A DNA stretch of 64,000 nt from Lactobacillus iners DSM 13335 (GTDB lineage: Bacteria > Bacillota > Bacilli > Lactobacillales > Lactobacillaceae): the NCBI RefSeq assembly GCF_000160875.1, contig NZ_GG700805.1:372001-436000 (forward strand), read 5' to 3'. The position numbers and the translations under genes are program-made. The notes under the pieces are model-generated. The model was given only the letters and a program-made list of their open reading frames with translations, was not told the origin of the DNA and did no database searches. Positions within the stretch are counted from its first letter, which is position 1. Each line of letters opens with the position of its first letter. This document shows positions 8,212-19,587 of this stretch, one piece after another.

Positions 8212-9639
8212 GTGAAAAAAACTTTACTTAATATTTTATATAATGCAATTTATCAAATATTTTTAGTGTTAATCCCTTTAATTACAGTACCTTATCTTTC
8301 TAGAACTCTTGGCCCAGGTAGTTATGGAATTTATAGTAATGTTAATAATGTTATCCAATTTCTGATGGTCTTTTGTTCATTATCAATTTCATACATTGGA
8401 ATGCGTACGATTTCAAAAATTAGAGCTCATAGTAATAAAGAAGAACTGACTGAGGCTTTTTGGGGCTTATGGTATTTTCAGGCTTTGGCCAGTTCAGTGA
8501 TGATAATACTATTTATTATTTTCTTGCTTTTTATTCATATCAAATATTGGAATTATTTCTTTATTATGTTGCCTTTCTTAATTTCCGCTCAATTGGATAT
8601 ATCCTGGTTTTTTCAAGGATTAGCAGAATTTGGTAAGGTTGTTTTAAGAAATACTTGTGTTAAGCTATTATCAATTGCTTTGATATTGCTATTAGTTAAA
8701 AATCCTCAAGATTTAGATAAATATATGCTGATTATGTCAGTTTCTACTTTGTTGGGATCGTGTGTCTTTTGGCTTAATATTAAGCAATATGTTGCTAAAC
8801 CGGTTAAGCATTTTTATAAATTTCAGCAGACTATTAAAGCAATTATCATTTTATTGATTCCGCAGATAGCTACTCAAATTTATACAGCATTGGATAAACC
8901 TTTATTAGGGATGTTTCAAAGTTCAACACAAGTTTCTTTCTACGATAATTCTCAAAAAATTTCTAAGATTATTTTAGGTATTATTACCAGTATTACTATT
9001 GTCATGATGCCGAAAATGGCAGCTGAAATAAAAGAAAAGCAAAGAGTGATGTTAAGAAAATCATTGGAGGCTACTGTTATGTTAGGACTTATTTTTGCAG
9101 TAGTAGTGATGATTAACACCAAAGAATTTGTTCCTTTCTTTTTCGGCAATAAATATTTGGCAATGACCGATTTAATGTTTTGGTTTACATTGACTGTAGT
9201 GATTATCCCTTTAGGTGGTGTTTTTGCCAATCAATTTGCTTTAGCTAATGGCAAAGACAAAGAGTATGCAATTCCGGTAATTATTGGAGCTATTATTGAG
9301 TGTATTGCGGCCTCAATTTTAGACATAGCATATGGAGCTTGTGGGGCACTGATTGCGATTTTATTTACCGAAACTATTGTGTGTGTTTTACGTATTTGGA
9401 TTGTTAGAAAGGATTATGAATTTAAATATGTCTTTAAAGATATTCCTAAATACTTTTTGGCAGCAATAATTACTTTTGCTTGTGGCATGTTAATGCCTAG
9501 TTTGACTCACTCCGCATTTCTTAATATGGCATATAAATCTATTCTGGTAATGCTGATATATGGGTTAATTTTGGCATTGTTACATTTAGAATTGAATCAA
9601 GATATTGTCACTGTTATCAAAAAAATAATTAAGAGGTAA
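8212..9639 (+). CDS. Wzx-type polysaccharide flippase
   Basis: 475 residues with about 12-14 hydrophobic segments. The N-terminus (LITVPYLSRTLGPGSYGIYS) is typical of the oligosaccharide flippase / RfbX family, which moves undecaprenyl-linked repeat units across the membrane. The start is GTG at 8212 with GGTGG upstream. It sits 14 bases after the glycerophosphotransferase and 3 before tagA, so it belongs to the same operon. A Wzx flippase beside TagA-type genes suggests a glycopolymer not exported by a TagGH pump. Confidence 0.92.
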   Translation: MKKTLLNILYNAIYQIFLVLIPLITVPYLSRTLGPGSYGIYSNVNNVIQFLMVFCSLSISYIGMRTISKIRAHSNKEELTEAFWGLWYFQALASSVMIILFIIFLLFIHIKYWNYFFIMLPFLISAQLDISWFFQGLAEFGKVVLRNTCVKLLSIALILLLVKNPQDLDKYMLIMSVSTLLGSCVFWLNIKQYVAKPVKHFYKFQQTIKAIIILLIPQIATQIYTALDKPLLGMFQSSTQVSFYDNSQKISKIILGIITSITIVMMPKMAAEIKEKQRVMLRKSLEATVMLGLIFAVVVMINTKEFVPFFFGNKYLAMTDLMFWFTLTVVIIPLGGVFANQFALANGKDKEYAIPVIIGAIIECIAASILDIAYGACGALIAILFTETIVCVLRIWIVRKDYEFKYVFKDIPKYFLAAIITFACGMLMPSLTHSAFLNMAYKSILVMLIYGLILALLHLELNQDIVTVIKKIIKR

Positions 9640-9642
9640 AAA

Positions 9643-10368
9643 ATGAAAAAAGTTAATGTCTTAGGCGTTGAATTTGATAATTTAACTTTGCTAGAATTCA
9701 AAAAAGTTTTTTTGCAACGTATTAAGGATCAAAAGTCTACTTTAATTGTGACTGCTAATCCTGAGATTGTGATGCAGGCTAATAATGATGCTGCTTTTAT
9801 GAATTTAATCAAAAATGATGCTGATTTTATTACTGCAGATGGTATAGGTATTGTTTTAGCAGGAAAAATTCAACATACACCCGTAAAAGAACGAGTTACT
9901 GGCTATGATATGTTTGTTTGGTTTTTGAAGATTGCTAATGAGCAGAAAAAACGGGTATATTTAATTGGTGCTAAAGCGGAAATTGCTAGCTTAGTTGATG
10001 CAAAATTAAGAAAAGAATATCCTGATTTGCAAATAGCTAAGGTTGAAGATGGCTATTTTAAAGAAGATTTAGAAACAGTTGCTAAGCGAATTAAGGCAGC
10101 AAAACCTGATATGGTTTTTGCTGCTTTAGGTTGTCCGCGTCAAGAACAGTTATTAGCGATTTTGAAAAAACAAGGTGTTCCTGCTATTATGATGGGAGTT
10201 GGCGGTAGCTTTGATGTATTTAGTGGTAAGGTTCGCCGTGCTCCTAAATTTTTCCAAAAAATACATCTGGAATGGTTTTATAGGCTGGCAACTAATCCAG
10301 CGAGGATTGGTAGAATGCAGGCTTTGCCAAAGTTTATTGTAAATGTATATCGACATCGAAAAAATTAA
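9643..10368 (+). CDS. tagA: UDP-N-acetylmannosaminyltransferase, WecG/TagA/CpsF family
   Basis: 241 residues. TANPEIVMQANND with Thr37 and DFITADGIGIV with Asp66 match the active-site motifs of TagA, which adds ManNAc to lipid-linked GlcNAc to form the teichoic acid linkage unit. GCPRQE and GVGGSFDVFSGKVRRAP are further family blocks, and the C-terminal Arg/Lys-rich tail fits membrane association. The RBS AAGAGG lies inside the end of the flippase gene. Confidence 0.93.
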   Translation: MKKVNVLGVEFDNLTLLEFKKVFLQRIKDQKSTLIVTANPEIVMQANNDAAFMNLIKNDADFITADGIGIVLAGKIQHTPVKERVTGYDMFVWFLKIANEQKKRVYLIGAKAEIASLVDAKLRKEYPDLQIAKVEDGYFKEDLETVAKRIKAAKPDMVFAALGCPRQEQLLAILKKQGVPAIMMGVGGSFDVFSGKVRRAPKFFQKIHLEWFYRLATNPARIGRMQALPKFIVNVYRHRKN

Positions 10369-10403
10369 AAGATTAGATGAGATACAAAGAAAGCTGATAT
10401 TTA

Positions 10404-11492
10404 ATGAAAGTTTTACATATTAATGCTGGTCTAGAAAATGGCGGTGGATTATACCATATTATCAATTTGTTATCTGCTGCTAAAATGAGGAATAAAGATT
10501 ATGAACTATTAACTCTAGCAGAAGGCCCAGTTAAAGCAGCAGCCGAAGAAGCAAAAATTAAAGTGACAAGTCTAGAGTCTAATAGTCGTTATGATATTAA
10601 AGTATTTCGTCGTTTAATCGATTATATTAATCAAAATAATTTTGATATTGTTCATACGCATGGTCCCAGAGCTAATTTATTTTTATATTTAATCCATAAA
10701 AAAATTAAAGCCAAATGGGTAGTTACTGTTCATTCCGATCCTTTACTTGATTTTGCTAATAAAGGTTTAATTGGAAAAATTTTTACTAAGTTGAATATTT
10801 TGGCCTTGCGTCATGCTGACCAAATCTTTGCTATTACACAAAGATTTGCTGATTTATTAACTGATCAAGTGAAAATCGATCCTAAAAAAATAATAGTTAT
10901 TTACAATGGTATTTTCTTTAAAAATCAGATTCCAGTTAAGTTAACGCATGATAAATTTAATATTATTAATGTTGCTCGCTGCGAAAAAATTAAGGGACAA
11001 GATTTATTATTAAAGGCTTTGCATGCTGCTGATGACCAGCGATTAATGTTGCATATTGCTGGTGATGGCAGTCAATTGCCGCATTTAAAAGAATTAGCTA
11101 AAGAATTAAAGTTAGAAGATCAAGTTATTTTTCATGGCTTTTTAAGTCATACTGAACTAACAAAACTTTATCAAAAAATGGATTTAGTTGTTTTAAGTTC
11201 ATATTCTGAAAGTTTTCCATTGGTATTATTAGAAGCTGGGGATAATGAATTACCACTTTTAAGTACAACGGTTGGTGATATCAAAAAATTGATTCCTGAT
11301 GATGAATATGGTTTCATTGTCAATATAGGAGATGAAGTAGCTTTGTCTGATCAATTAGTCAATATTTCTAAATTATCTAAGAAACAATTGCAAATGATTG
11401 CTAAAAAGGAAAAGAAATATTTAGCAAATACTTTTTCAATCTATAATCAGCTAGCTGAGATTGACCAGGGATATCAATTGTTAATGAAATAA
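10404..11492 (+). CDS. Glycosyltransferase family 4
   Basis: 362 residues, GT-B fold. The N-terminal acceptor domain starts with a glycine-rich loop (HINAGLENGGG) and FDIVHTHGPRANLF. The C-terminal donor domain has VARCEKIKGQDLLLKA and ESFPLVLLEAGD, the E-x7-E motif of GT4 retaining transferases. It likely adds a sugar to the lipid-linked surface polymer made by the neighbours. Donor and acceptor are unknown. Confidence 0.9.
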   Translation: MKVLHINAGLENGGGLYHIINLLSAAKMRNKDYELLTLAEGPVKAAAEEAKIKVTSLESNSRYDIKVFRRLIDYINQNNFDIVHTHGPRANLFLYLIHKKIKAKWVVTVHSDPLLDFANKGLIGKIFTKLNILALRHADQIFAITQRFADLLTDQVKIDPKKIIVIYNGIFFKNQIPVKLTHDKFNIINVARCEKIKGQDLLLKALHAADDQRLMLHIAGDGSQLPHLKELAKELKLEDQVIFHGFLSHTELTKLYQKMDLVVLSSYSESFPLVLLEAGDNELPLLSTTVGDIKKLIPDDEYGFIVNIGDEVALSDQLVNISKLSKKQLQMIAKKEKKYLANTFSIYNQLAEIDQGYQLLMK

Positions 11493-11554
11493 ATTAGTAA
11501 TTGTTTTATTATAAATTAGGCAATTAAAGATTACGCTAAAGTTGAGGTAAAATA

Positions 11555-12253
11555 ATGATTCCAAAAATAATTCATTATGTATGGGTCGGAGGAAATCCAA
11601 AACCCAAAAATATTCAAAAATGTATGAAAACTTGGTCAAAACATTTAAAAGATTATCAAATTATTGAATGGAACGAATCTAATTTTGATATTCATGAAAA
11701 TAAATATGTTGAGCAAGCATATAAGGCAAAAAAATGGGCCTTTGTGTCTGACTATATTAGGGCCAAAGCAATTTATGAAATGGGTGGCATTTATTTAGAC
11801 ACTGATGTCTTAGTATTAGATGATTTACATGAATTATTAGATAATCGTGCCTTTGTTGGATTTGAAAATATAGATAATCCATTTACAGCTGTTTTTGGTG
11901 CAGAACCTAAACATCCTTTAATTAAAGATATGCTTGATTATTATGATGATCGTAATTTCGAATTTGATGCTAGTGATCAATTAAAGGGCGTAAATACAGT
12001 ATCTGTTTCTGATATTTTGAAAAAAGTATATGGTGCTAAGCCTAATAATCTTGAACAAACTATCAAAGATGGTGTTCATGTTTATCCAGATGGAATTTTA
12101 TGTAATCCTTCCGGTCAATCAAAAACAATCCATGTATTTACTGGTACATGGATGGAGGGGAAAAAATCACTTAAGCGAAAAATTATTACAATGTTAAAAG
12201 TTAATATCAAAACTAAGTTTCAAGCTAAAGTTTATGCTAAGTTGTTTCGTTAA
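11555..12253 (+). CDS. Glycosyltransferase family 32 (capsular polysaccharide type)
   Basis: 232 residues. It starts with IPKIIHYVWVGG, the GT32 opening motif, and has the metal-binding DTD at residues 82-84 in GGIYLDTDVLVL. The family transfers hexoses using a nucleotide-sugar donor. It is the last gene of the surface-polymer cluster, 62 bp after the GT4 gene. Confidence 0.9.
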   Translation: MIPKIIHYVWVGGNPKPKNIQKCMKTWSKHLKDYQIIEWNESNFDIHENKYVEQAYKAKKWAFVSDYIRAKAIYEMGGIYLDTDVLVLDDLHELLDNRAFVGFENIDNPFTAVFGAEPKHPLIKDMLDYYDDRNFEFDASDQLKGVNTVSVSDILKKVYGAKPNNLEQTIKDGVHVYPDGILCNPSGQSKTIHVFTGTWMEGKKSLKRKIITMLKVNIKTKFQAKVYAKLFR

Positions 12254-12303
12254 TTTGAATATAATTGTTAAATATTGCACTACTAGTGTATGGGGGAAAG
12301 TAA

Positions 12304-13782
12304 ATGTTTAATCCAGAATTAGATCGAGATGATTCACTAATATTACATACAGATTTATATGAAATTAATATGATGTATACATATTTTAAAAAGGGTATTA
12401 GTGAACGCAAAGCCGTTTTTGAAGTATATTTTAGAAAAGAGCCTTTTGGTAATGGTTATGCTTTATTTGCTGGATTAAGTCATATGATTGATTATATTAA
12501 AAAAATACATTTTGCCGAGAGTGATTTGCAATATTTGAAAGAAAATGAAAATTATGATGACGATTTTATTTCATATTTGCGTAATTTGAAAATTAATTTA
12601 ACAGTTAGGTCTGCCCAAGAGGGTGAATTAGTTTTTGCTAATGAGCCGATTGTACAAGTAGAAGGTCCTTTAGCTCAATGTCAATTAGTGGAAACTGCAA
12701 TTTTGAATATTATTAACTTTCAAACTTTGATTGCTACGAAGGCAGCTAGAGTAAAGATTGCAGTTGGCGATCAAGCTATAATGGAATTTGGCTCTAGGCG
12801 TGCTCAAGAAACAGATGCTGCAATTTGGGGAACACGAGCTGCATATATTGGTGGTTTTGATGCAACGAGTAATGTTAGAGCGGGAAAATTATTTGGTATT
12901 CCTATTTCTGGCACACATGCTCATTCATTAGTTCAAGCATTTGGTAATGAATATGACGCCTTTATGGCATATGCTCAAACGCATAAAGATTGCGTCTTTT
13001 TGGTCGATACTTATGATACATTGCGTAGTGGCGTGCCAACTGCTATTAAAGTAGCAGATGAAATGGGTGATAAGATTAATTTCTTAGGTGTGCGGATTGA
13101 TTCTGGTGATATGGCCTATATTTCTAAAAAGATCCGTAAACAACTTGATGATGCTGGATATCCTAACGCTAAAATTTTTGCTTCTAATGATTTGGATGAA
13201 AAGACCATTTTGAACTTAAAAATGCAAGGTGCAAAAATAGATGTTTGGGGTGTGGGTACCAAATTAATTACAGCTTATGATCAGCCTGCTTTAGGTGGTG
13301 TATATAAGTTAGTTTCGATTGAACATAGTGATGGCAAAATGTATGATACATTGAAGATATCTTCTAATGCAGAAAAAGTTTCAACTCCAGGTAAGAAACA
13401 GGTCTGGCGTATATCAGCTAATTCTGAAAAGAAAAATGAAGGTGATTGGATTTCATGTTGGAATGAGGATCCTCGTAAGTTAGACGCTCTTTATATGTTT
13501 CATCCACAATATACTTATATTAATAAAATAGTGACAAATTATACTGCCTATCCAATTTTGAAAGATATTTTTGTTGATGGTAAACAAGTTTATGTAGAGC
13601 CTTCATTACAGGAAATTAAAAAGTTTGCAATGACTAATTTGGATGGATTATGGGACGAATATAAACGTAGCTTGAATCCTCAAGAGTATCCGGTTGATTT
13701 ATCGCAAGCTTTATATGATCATAAGATGCATTTGATTAGCAAAATTAGAAATCAGATAATAAAAAGGGAATGTGAAGACTAA
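12304..13782 (+). CDS. pncB: Nicotinate phosphoribosyltransferase
   Basis: First step of NAD salvage from nicotinate, using PRPP and ATP. 492 residues, the long Gram-positive form. [16 protein letters not shown] at the start, EFGSRRAQ, and [12 protein letters not shown] with the phosphorylated active-site His are visible, as is [24 protein letters not shown] precedes the ATG. Two bases separate it from nadE, so the two form a NAD operon. Confidence 0.96.
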   Translation: MFNPELDRDDSLILHTDLYEINMMYTYFKKGISERKAVFEVYFRKEPFGNGYALFAGLSHMIDYIKKIHFAESDLQYLKENENYDDDFISYLRNLKINLTVRSAQEGELVFANEPIVQVEGPLAQCQLVETAILNIINFQTLIATKAARVKIAVGDQAIMEFGSRRAQETDAAIWGTRAAYIGGFDATSNVRAGKLFGIPISGTHAHSLVQAFGNEYDAFMAYAQTHKDCVFLVDTYDTLRSGVPTAIKVADEMGDKINFLGVRIDSGDMAYISKKIRKQLDDAGYPNAKIFASNDLDEKTILNLKMQGAKIDVWGVGTKLITAYDQPALGGVYKLVSIEHSDGKMYDTLKISSNAEKVSTPGKKQVWRISANSEKKNEGDWISCWNEDPRKLDALYMFHPQYTYINKIVTNYTAYPILKDIFVDGKQVYVEPSLQEIKKFAMTNLDGLWDEYKRSLNPQEYPVDLSQALYDHKMHLISKIRNQIIKRECED

Positions 13783-13784
13783 TA

Positions 13785-14621
13785 ATGAGAGATTTACAAA
13801 AAAAGATTATTGCGTATGAACAAGTTGCTCCAAAAATCGATGCTAAAAAAGAAATTAGACGTTCAATTAATTTCTTAAAAGAATATTTACTCAAAAATAC
13901 AGGATTGAAAACTTATGTTTTAGGTATATCAGGCGGTCAAGATTCAACTTTAACAGGTAAGTTAGCTCAAATGGCTATCAGCGAATTAAGAGCAGAAACT
14001 GGTGATAATGAGTATCAATTTATTGCTGTAAGATTACCTTATGGTGTCCAAAAAGATGCTAGTGATGCTGCTGATGCCGTTGCATTTCAACATGCTGATC
14101 AGGATTTGATAGTTAATATTAAATCTGCAGTAGATGCAACAGTGAAAAGCCTAGAAGAATCTGGCATTGAAATTAGCGATTTTAATAAAGGAAATATCAA
14201 AGCTCGTCAAAGAATGATTGTACAATATGCTATTGCTGGTGCCAATAAAGGTGCAGTTATCGGAACAGATCATGCTGCTGAGAATATTTCTGGATTTTTT
14301 ACTAAATATGGTGACGGAGCGTCTGATATTTTACCTATTTTTAGATTAAATAAACGTCAAGGAAAAGCTCTGTTACAAGAATTGAATTGCCCAAAGCATT
14401 TATATCAAAAGGCACCTACTGCCGACTTAGAAGAAAAACGACCAGCTTTGCCTGATGAGCAGGCATTAGGAGTCAGCTATGATAAGATAGATGATTATCT
14501 TGAAGGTAAAGAGTTAGCTAAAGTAGATGCTGAGCGGATTGAATATTTGTGGACAAGAAGCGAACATAAGCGACATTTGCCGATTACGATTTTTGATGAT
14601 TTTTATAAAAAAAATAATTAA
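13785..14621 (+). CDS. nadE: NAD+ synthetase, ammonia-dependent
   Basis: 278 residues. SGGQDS at 49-54 is the PP-loop that activates deamido-NAD with [22 protein letters not shown] and [17 protein letters not shown] are further signatures. There is no glutaminase domain, so ammonia is the nitrogen donor. It completes the salvage route begun by pncB. The next transcription unit starts 16 bp after its stop. Confidence 0.96.
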   Translation: MRDLQKKIIAYEQVAPKIDAKKEIRRSINFLKEYLLKNTGLKTYVLGISGGQDSTLTGKLAQMAISELRAETGDNEYQFIAVRLPYGVQKDASDAADAVAFQHADQDLIVNIKSAVDATVKSLEESGIEISDFNKGNIKARQRMIVQYAIAGANKGAVIGTDHAAENISGFFTKYGDGASDILPIFRLNKRQGKALLQELNCPKHLYQKAPTADLEEKRPALPDEQALGVSYDKIDDYLEGKELAKVDAERIEYLWTRSEHKRHLPITIFDDFYKKNN

Positions 14622-14636
14622 AATGAGCCGTCTTAC

Positions 14637-14666
14637 TTGCCAACATTAAGATTTATTTAATATAAT
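14637..14666 (+). promoter_or_regulatory. Promoter of the riboswitch-ATPase unit
   Basis: TTGCCA (14637-14642), 18-bp spacer, TATAAT (14661-14666). Confidence 0.65.
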
Positions 14667-14671
14667 ATAAT

Positions 14672-14762
14672 CTAGTAAGGGAGTAACGGCAAGCAATTGC
14701 GGTAAGTTCAACACCCGAGAATGATAATTCTCTGGACTTATCTTAATAAGTGAGACTTATGT
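14672..14762 (+). promoter_or_regulatory. yybP-ykoY-type manganese riboswitch (candidate)
   Basis: The leader has the hallmark pieces in order: AAGGGAGTAACGG (loop L1), a variable stem ACCCGAGAA...TTCTCTGG, and TTAATAAGTGAGAC (the L3-like segment) just before the 3' arm of P1. The closing segment overlaps the 5' arm of a terminator hairpin, the arrangement expected of an ON switch where metal binding prevents termination. yybP-ykoY switches control Mn2+ exporters and P-type ATPases, as in Lactococcus yoaB. I could not run a covariance model. Confidence 0.75.
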
Positions 14763-14787
14763 TTTATTTGACATAAGTCTTTTTTTT
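14753..14787 (+). terminator. Riboswitch-controlled terminator
   Basis: AGACTTATGT (14753-14762) pairs with ACATAAGTCT (14771-14780), followed by T7. Its left arm overlaps the 3' end of the aptamer. Confidence 0.85.
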
Positions 14788-14806
14788 ATCAATTGGAGGA
14801 AAAATT

Positions 14807-17470
14807 GTGCAACAAGAAATTTATCAACAAAAATCTGAAGATGTCATTAAACAACTTAAAACATCTATAAATACGGGACTAAGTTTACAACAGGTATCAG
14901 ATAGACTTAAGACGGATGGCTTGAATGAGCTTGTGGGTAAGCAAAAACGTGGATTATTCTTGCGATTTATTGACCAATTTAAAGATTTTATGATTATAGT
15001 CCTGATTGTAGCTGCCATTTTATCAGGAGTAGTTGCAAATGAATGGACAGATGCGGCTATTATTATGTTTGTCGTTTTACTTAATGCGGTTTTGGGAATT
15101 ATTCAAGAAGCTAGAAGTGAGGCAGCTATAGAAGCATTGAAGCAAATGTCGACGCCAAATGCTCATGTTCGTCGTGATGGTCAAGTTGTTGAGATTCCTA
15201 GTACACAACTGGTTAAGGGTGATATTGTATTACTTGAAGCTGGGGATGTTGTACCAGCAGATTTGCGGTTAGTTTTAGCTAAAAATCTTAAGATTGAAGA
15301 AGCTGCTCTCACTGGTGAATCTGTTCCAGTAGAAAAGAATAGTAAAGTGATTGAAGCCACTGATGTTGCTTTAGGAGATCGAATCAATATGGCATACTCT
15401 AACACCAATGTTACTTATGGTCGCGGTGAAGGGGTAGTTGTTGCTACAGCGATGGATACTGAAGTAGGTAAGATTGCAACAATGTTAAATAATGCTGATG
15501 AAACTGATACTCCATTAAAAGCCAACTTGAATCAATTAGGTAAAACTTTAACTTTAATGATTTTAGGAATATGTGCATTTGTATGTGTGGTTGGTATTTT
15601 TACTAAACAAGGAACGATGCCTTTTGACAAGCTGGCTATAGAAATGTTTTTAGTAGCTGTTTCTTTAGCAGTAGCTGCTATTCCAGAAGGGTTGCCAGCA
15701 ATTGTTACTATCATTTTAGCTTTAGGTACTCAAAATATGGCTAAACATAAGGCGATTGTGCGAAAATTACCTGCTGTCGAAACTTTAGGAGCAACTGATA
15801 TTATTGCTTCTGATAAAACAGGTACTTTGACTCAGAATAAAATGACTGTTGAAAAAGTCTTTTATAATGATACATATCATTGTGACAAATTAGAAGATAA
15901 AGATAATCTTGCCATTAAAATAATGATCCTAGCTAATGATACTAAAATAACTGATAATAATTCATTGCTAGGTGATCCTACTGAAACAGCTCTTATTCAA
16001 TATGCTTTAGATTCTAAATGGAATGTTGTTGACTATTTAGCAAATAATAAGCGTGTTCAAGAAGTACCATTTGATTCGGATAGAAAATTGATGTCAACTG
16101 TTCATCAACAAGCAGATGGTAAATATTTTGTAGCAGTGAAGGGTGCTCCAGATGAGTTATTAAAGCGAGCAGTTTCACTATGGCATGATGATAAAATAGT
16201 TGATCTGGATGCATCAGAAAAGGCTAAAATTTTAGCTGCTAATAATGAAATGGCCAAAAATGCGTTGCGTGTTTTAGGTTTAGCTTACAAAGTTGTTGAT
16301 GAAAAGTTCACTGAAGTTAATTCAGCGACAGTTGAACAGAACTTAATTTTTGTTGGTTTAGTTGGTATGATTGATCCAGAACGACCAGAAGCTAAAGCTG
16401 CAGTTGCTAAAGCAAAATCTGCTGGCATTAGGACCATAATGATTACTGGGGATCATCAAGTAACTGCTGCTGCAATTGCTAAACGTTTGGGAATTATTGG
16501 CGAAGATGATACTAATTGTGTCATTACTGGTGCAGAACTAGACAAGATATCAGATACAGATTTTGTTAAATGTGTAGCTAATTATAAAGTTTATGCACGT
16601 GTATCACCTGAACATAAAGTAAGAATTGTAAAAGCTTGGCAGAAAAATGGTAAAATTGTTGCCATGACAGGTGATGGAGTAAATGATGCACCGAGTTTGA
16701 AACAAGCTGATATTGGTATTGGCATGGGTATTACTGGTACAGAAGTATCTAAGGGAGCTAGCGATATGGTGCTGGCTGATGATAATTTTGCTACCATTGT
16801 TGAAGCAGTGCGACAAGGGCGGAAAATTTTTTCTAATATCCAAAAAGCAATTTTATATCTGATGAGTTGTAATGTTGGTGAAGTTTTAACTGTCTTTATG
16901 ATGACGATGTTAGGTTGGGAAATTTTAGCTCCCGTTCAATTATTGTGGATTAATTTAGTCACAGATACATTGCCAGCGGTAGCTTTAGGTGTAGATCCAG
17001 TTGAAAGAGACATTATGAAACGGAAACCACGTGGTAAAAAATCTAACTTTTTATCGGCAGTGGGAATATCAATTGTTTATCAAGGTATTTTAGAAGGAAT
17101 ATTGGTTTTAGGTGTTTATCAAATTGGCTTACATATTGGACCGCATATTGATAACTATAAGTTGTTACATGGTGATGCTCTAACTATGGCATTTTTAACT
17201 TTGGGATTAATTCAGTTATTCCATGCTTTTAATTCTAAATTTATTACAAAGTCGATTTTCTGCAAAGATACTTTAAAGAATAAATGGTTTAATTTGGCGA
17301 TTATAGTTTCCGCAATTATTATGTCTGCAGTAGAAATTCCAGGTTTAACATCTTTATTTAAGGTTACAGAATTGGATATAGCACAATGGCTCGTTGTGTT
17401 AACTGCAGGTATTTTAATGATTGCGATTGTAGAAATTGTTAAATTATTTCAACGGAATGCTGAAAAATAA
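14807..17470 (+). CDS. P-type cation-transporting ATPase (P2A-like; probable Mn2+/Ca2+ exporter)
   Basis: 887 residues. TGES at 169-172 (actuator domain), PEGLP at 293-297 in M4, the phosphorylated Asp336 in SDKTGTLT, the TGDGVNDAPSLK hinge and WINLVTD in M6 are all present. This is the SERCA/PMR1-like group. The riboswitch upstream points to Mn2+ export, as for Lactococcus YoaB, though Ca2+ is the usual database name. The start is GTG at 14807 with GGAGGA six bases ahead. It is a single-gene unit. Confidence 0.93.
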   Translation: MQQEIYQQKSEDVIKQLKTSINTGLSLQQVSDRLKTDGLNELVGKQKRGLFLRFIDQFKDFMIIVLIVAAILSGVVANEWTDAAIIMFVVLLNAVLGIIQEARSEAAIEALKQMSTPNAHVRRDGQVVEIPSTQLVKGDIVLLEAGDVVPADLRLVLAKNLKIEEAALTGESVPVEKNSKVIEATDVALGDRINMAYSNTNVTYGRGEGVVVATAMDTEVGKIATMLNNADETDTPLKANLNQLGKTLTLMILGICAFVCVVGIFTKQGTMPFDKLAIEMFLVAVSLAVAAIPEGLPAIVTIILALGTQNMAKHKAIVRKLPAVETLGATDIIASDKTGTLTQNKMTVEKVFYNDTYHCDKLEDKDNLAIKIMILANDTKITDNNSLLGDPTETALIQYALDSKWNVVDYLANNKRVQEVPFDSDRKLMSTVHQQADGKYFVAVKGAPDELLKRAVSLWHDDKIVDLDASEKAKILAANNEMAKNALRVLGLAYKVVDEKFTEVNSATVEQNLIFVGLVGMIDPERPEAKAAVAKAKSAGIRTIMITGDHQVTAAAIAKRLGIIGEDDTNCVITGAELDKISDTDFVKCVANYKVYARVSPEHKVRIVKAWQKNGKIVAMTGDGVNDAPSLKQADIGIGMGITGTEVSKGASDMVLADDNFATIVEAVRQGRKIFSNIQKAILYLMSCNVGEVLTVFMMTMLGWEILAPVQLLWINLVTDTLPAVALGVDPVERDIMKRKPRGKKSNFLSAVGISIVYQGILEGILVLGVYQIGLHIGPHIDNYKLLHGDALTMAFLTLGLIQLFHAFNSKFITKSIFCKDTLKNKWFNLAIIVSAIIMSAVEIPGLTSLFKVTELDIAQWLVVLTAGILMIAIVEIVKLFQRNAEK

Positions 17471-17481
17471 ATATTGATTAT

Positions 17482-17523
17482 AAAAACATATTTCATAACA
17501 AAGTTATTGAAGTATGTTTTTTG
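17482..17523 (+). terminator. Terminator of the P-type ATPase gene
   Basis: AAAACATA...TATGTTTT outer stem with an inner TTCATAAC/GTTATTGAA stem and a T run. Confidence 0.75.
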
Positions 17524-17582
17524 TTATAATTTTTTGAATTGTAGATCGCTTGTTTTTTTTATGAAAAACGTGTAATCTATGA

Positions 17583-18758
<1,176 letters not shown>

Positions 18759-18790
18759 TTCGATATTTTTAAATACTTAAATAATATACC

Positions 18791-18819
18791 TTGTAAAAAT
18801 GAATAAAATTAGGTATACT
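18791..18819 (+). promoter_or_regulatory. Promoter of tRNA-Leu
   Basis: TTGTAA (18791-18796), 17-bp spacer, TATACT (18814-18819), 10 bp before the tRNA. Confidence 0.65.
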
Positions 18820-18829
18820 ATTTAGGTAC

Positions 18830-18915
18830 GCGGGCGTGGCGGAATGGCAGACGCGCAAGACTAAGGATCTTGTGATCGCTTTTAGATCGTGGAAGTTCGA
18901 GTCTTCTCGCCCGCA
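18830..18915 (+). tRNA. tRNA-Leu (AAG)
   Basis: The acceptor arms GCGGGCG and CGCCCGC pair. The anticodon loop CTAAGGA gives AAG, reading CUU, and the long variable arm TGATCGCTTTTAGATCGT is typical of tRNA-Leu. CCA is not encoded. Confidence 0.95.
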
Positions 18916-18922
18916 TATGATT

Positions 18923-18954
18923 AAGAAAGCAATTCATGACTTTCTTTTTTTTTT
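18923..18954 (+). terminator. Terminator of tRNA-Leu
   Basis: AAGAAAG/CTTTCTT stem, 10-nt loop, long T run. Placed before the next gene's RBS, it argues against upstream starts for that gene. Confidence 0.75.
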
Positions 18955-18973
18955 ACTCGGAGATAGATGTATA

Positions 18974-19585
18974 ATGGCTAACAAAAAAATAAATACAATA
19001 GCTATATTTAGTGTATTTGTAGCTATTGTAATGTTACAAACTTTTATTCCATGTTTAGGATATATTAGATTTTTCCCTGCTTTGCCAGCAATTACGACAT
19101 TACCTTTAACAGTAACTGTTTTTGGAATATTAATGGGACCAAAAATGGGTGGCTTTTTGGGTTTCTTTTGGGGAACCTTGAGTTTGTTTAGAGCTTATAC
19201 GCAGCCTGCAGATTTAGTTTCAATTATGTTATTTCAAAATGCAGTGATTGCCATTATCCCCAGATTTTTAGCAGGTGTGGTTCCTGGACTTGTCGGAAAA
19301 TTGTGGCAACAACGGCATTCGACTAGAAATTATTTGATTAGTGTTGCTGCTGGAGTGGCGTCCACTTTAACAAATACTTTAATGGTTATTTTATTTACGA
19401 GTATTTTTTATAATCATTCTTCTAAGTTAATGTCATGCTTAGGTTATACAGATACATCAAAATCTTTGATTATCGTTTTATTGACTGCTTTGAGCTTTAA
19501 TAGTGCATGTGAGGCAATTTTTACTGGTATTTTGACACCTCTAATTGTAGTTCCTTTAAGAAAAGTATTATCTAAGAGGCTATAA
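18974..19585 (+). CDS. ECF transporter S component (pantothenate-type, PanT-like)
   Basis: 203 residues with about six membrane segments. MGPKMGGFLGFFWGTLSLFRAY and FPALPAITTLPLTVTVFG fit the ECF substrate-binding S components annotated as pantothenate transporters in lactobacilli. It would work with the shared EcfAA'T energising module encoded elsewhere. I chose the ATG at 18974 (GGAGAT upstream), because longer in-frame starts run through the tRNA terminator. Three bases separate it from the GH73 gene. Substrate by family resemblance only. Confidence 0.82.
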   Translation: MANKKINTIAIFSVFVAIVMLQTFIPCLGYIRFFPALPAITTLPLTVTVFGILMGPKMGGFLGFFWGTLSLFRAYTQPADLVSIMLFQNAVIAIIPRFLAGVVPGLVGKLWQQRHSTRNYLISVAAGVASTLTNTLMVILFTSIFYNHSSKLMSCLGYTDTSKSLIIVLLTALSFNSACEAIFTGILTPLIVVPLRKVLSKRL

Positions 19586-19587
19586 TT

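Noticed and set aside
14824..16843. Minus-strand ORFs opposite the P-type ATPase gene
   Set aside because: No RBS or recognisable product; shadows of a strongly coding plus strand.
18836..18973. Upstream extension of the ECF S-component frame through tRNA-Leu
   Set aside because: It would translate the tRNA and its terminator; the ATG at 18974 has its own RBS.
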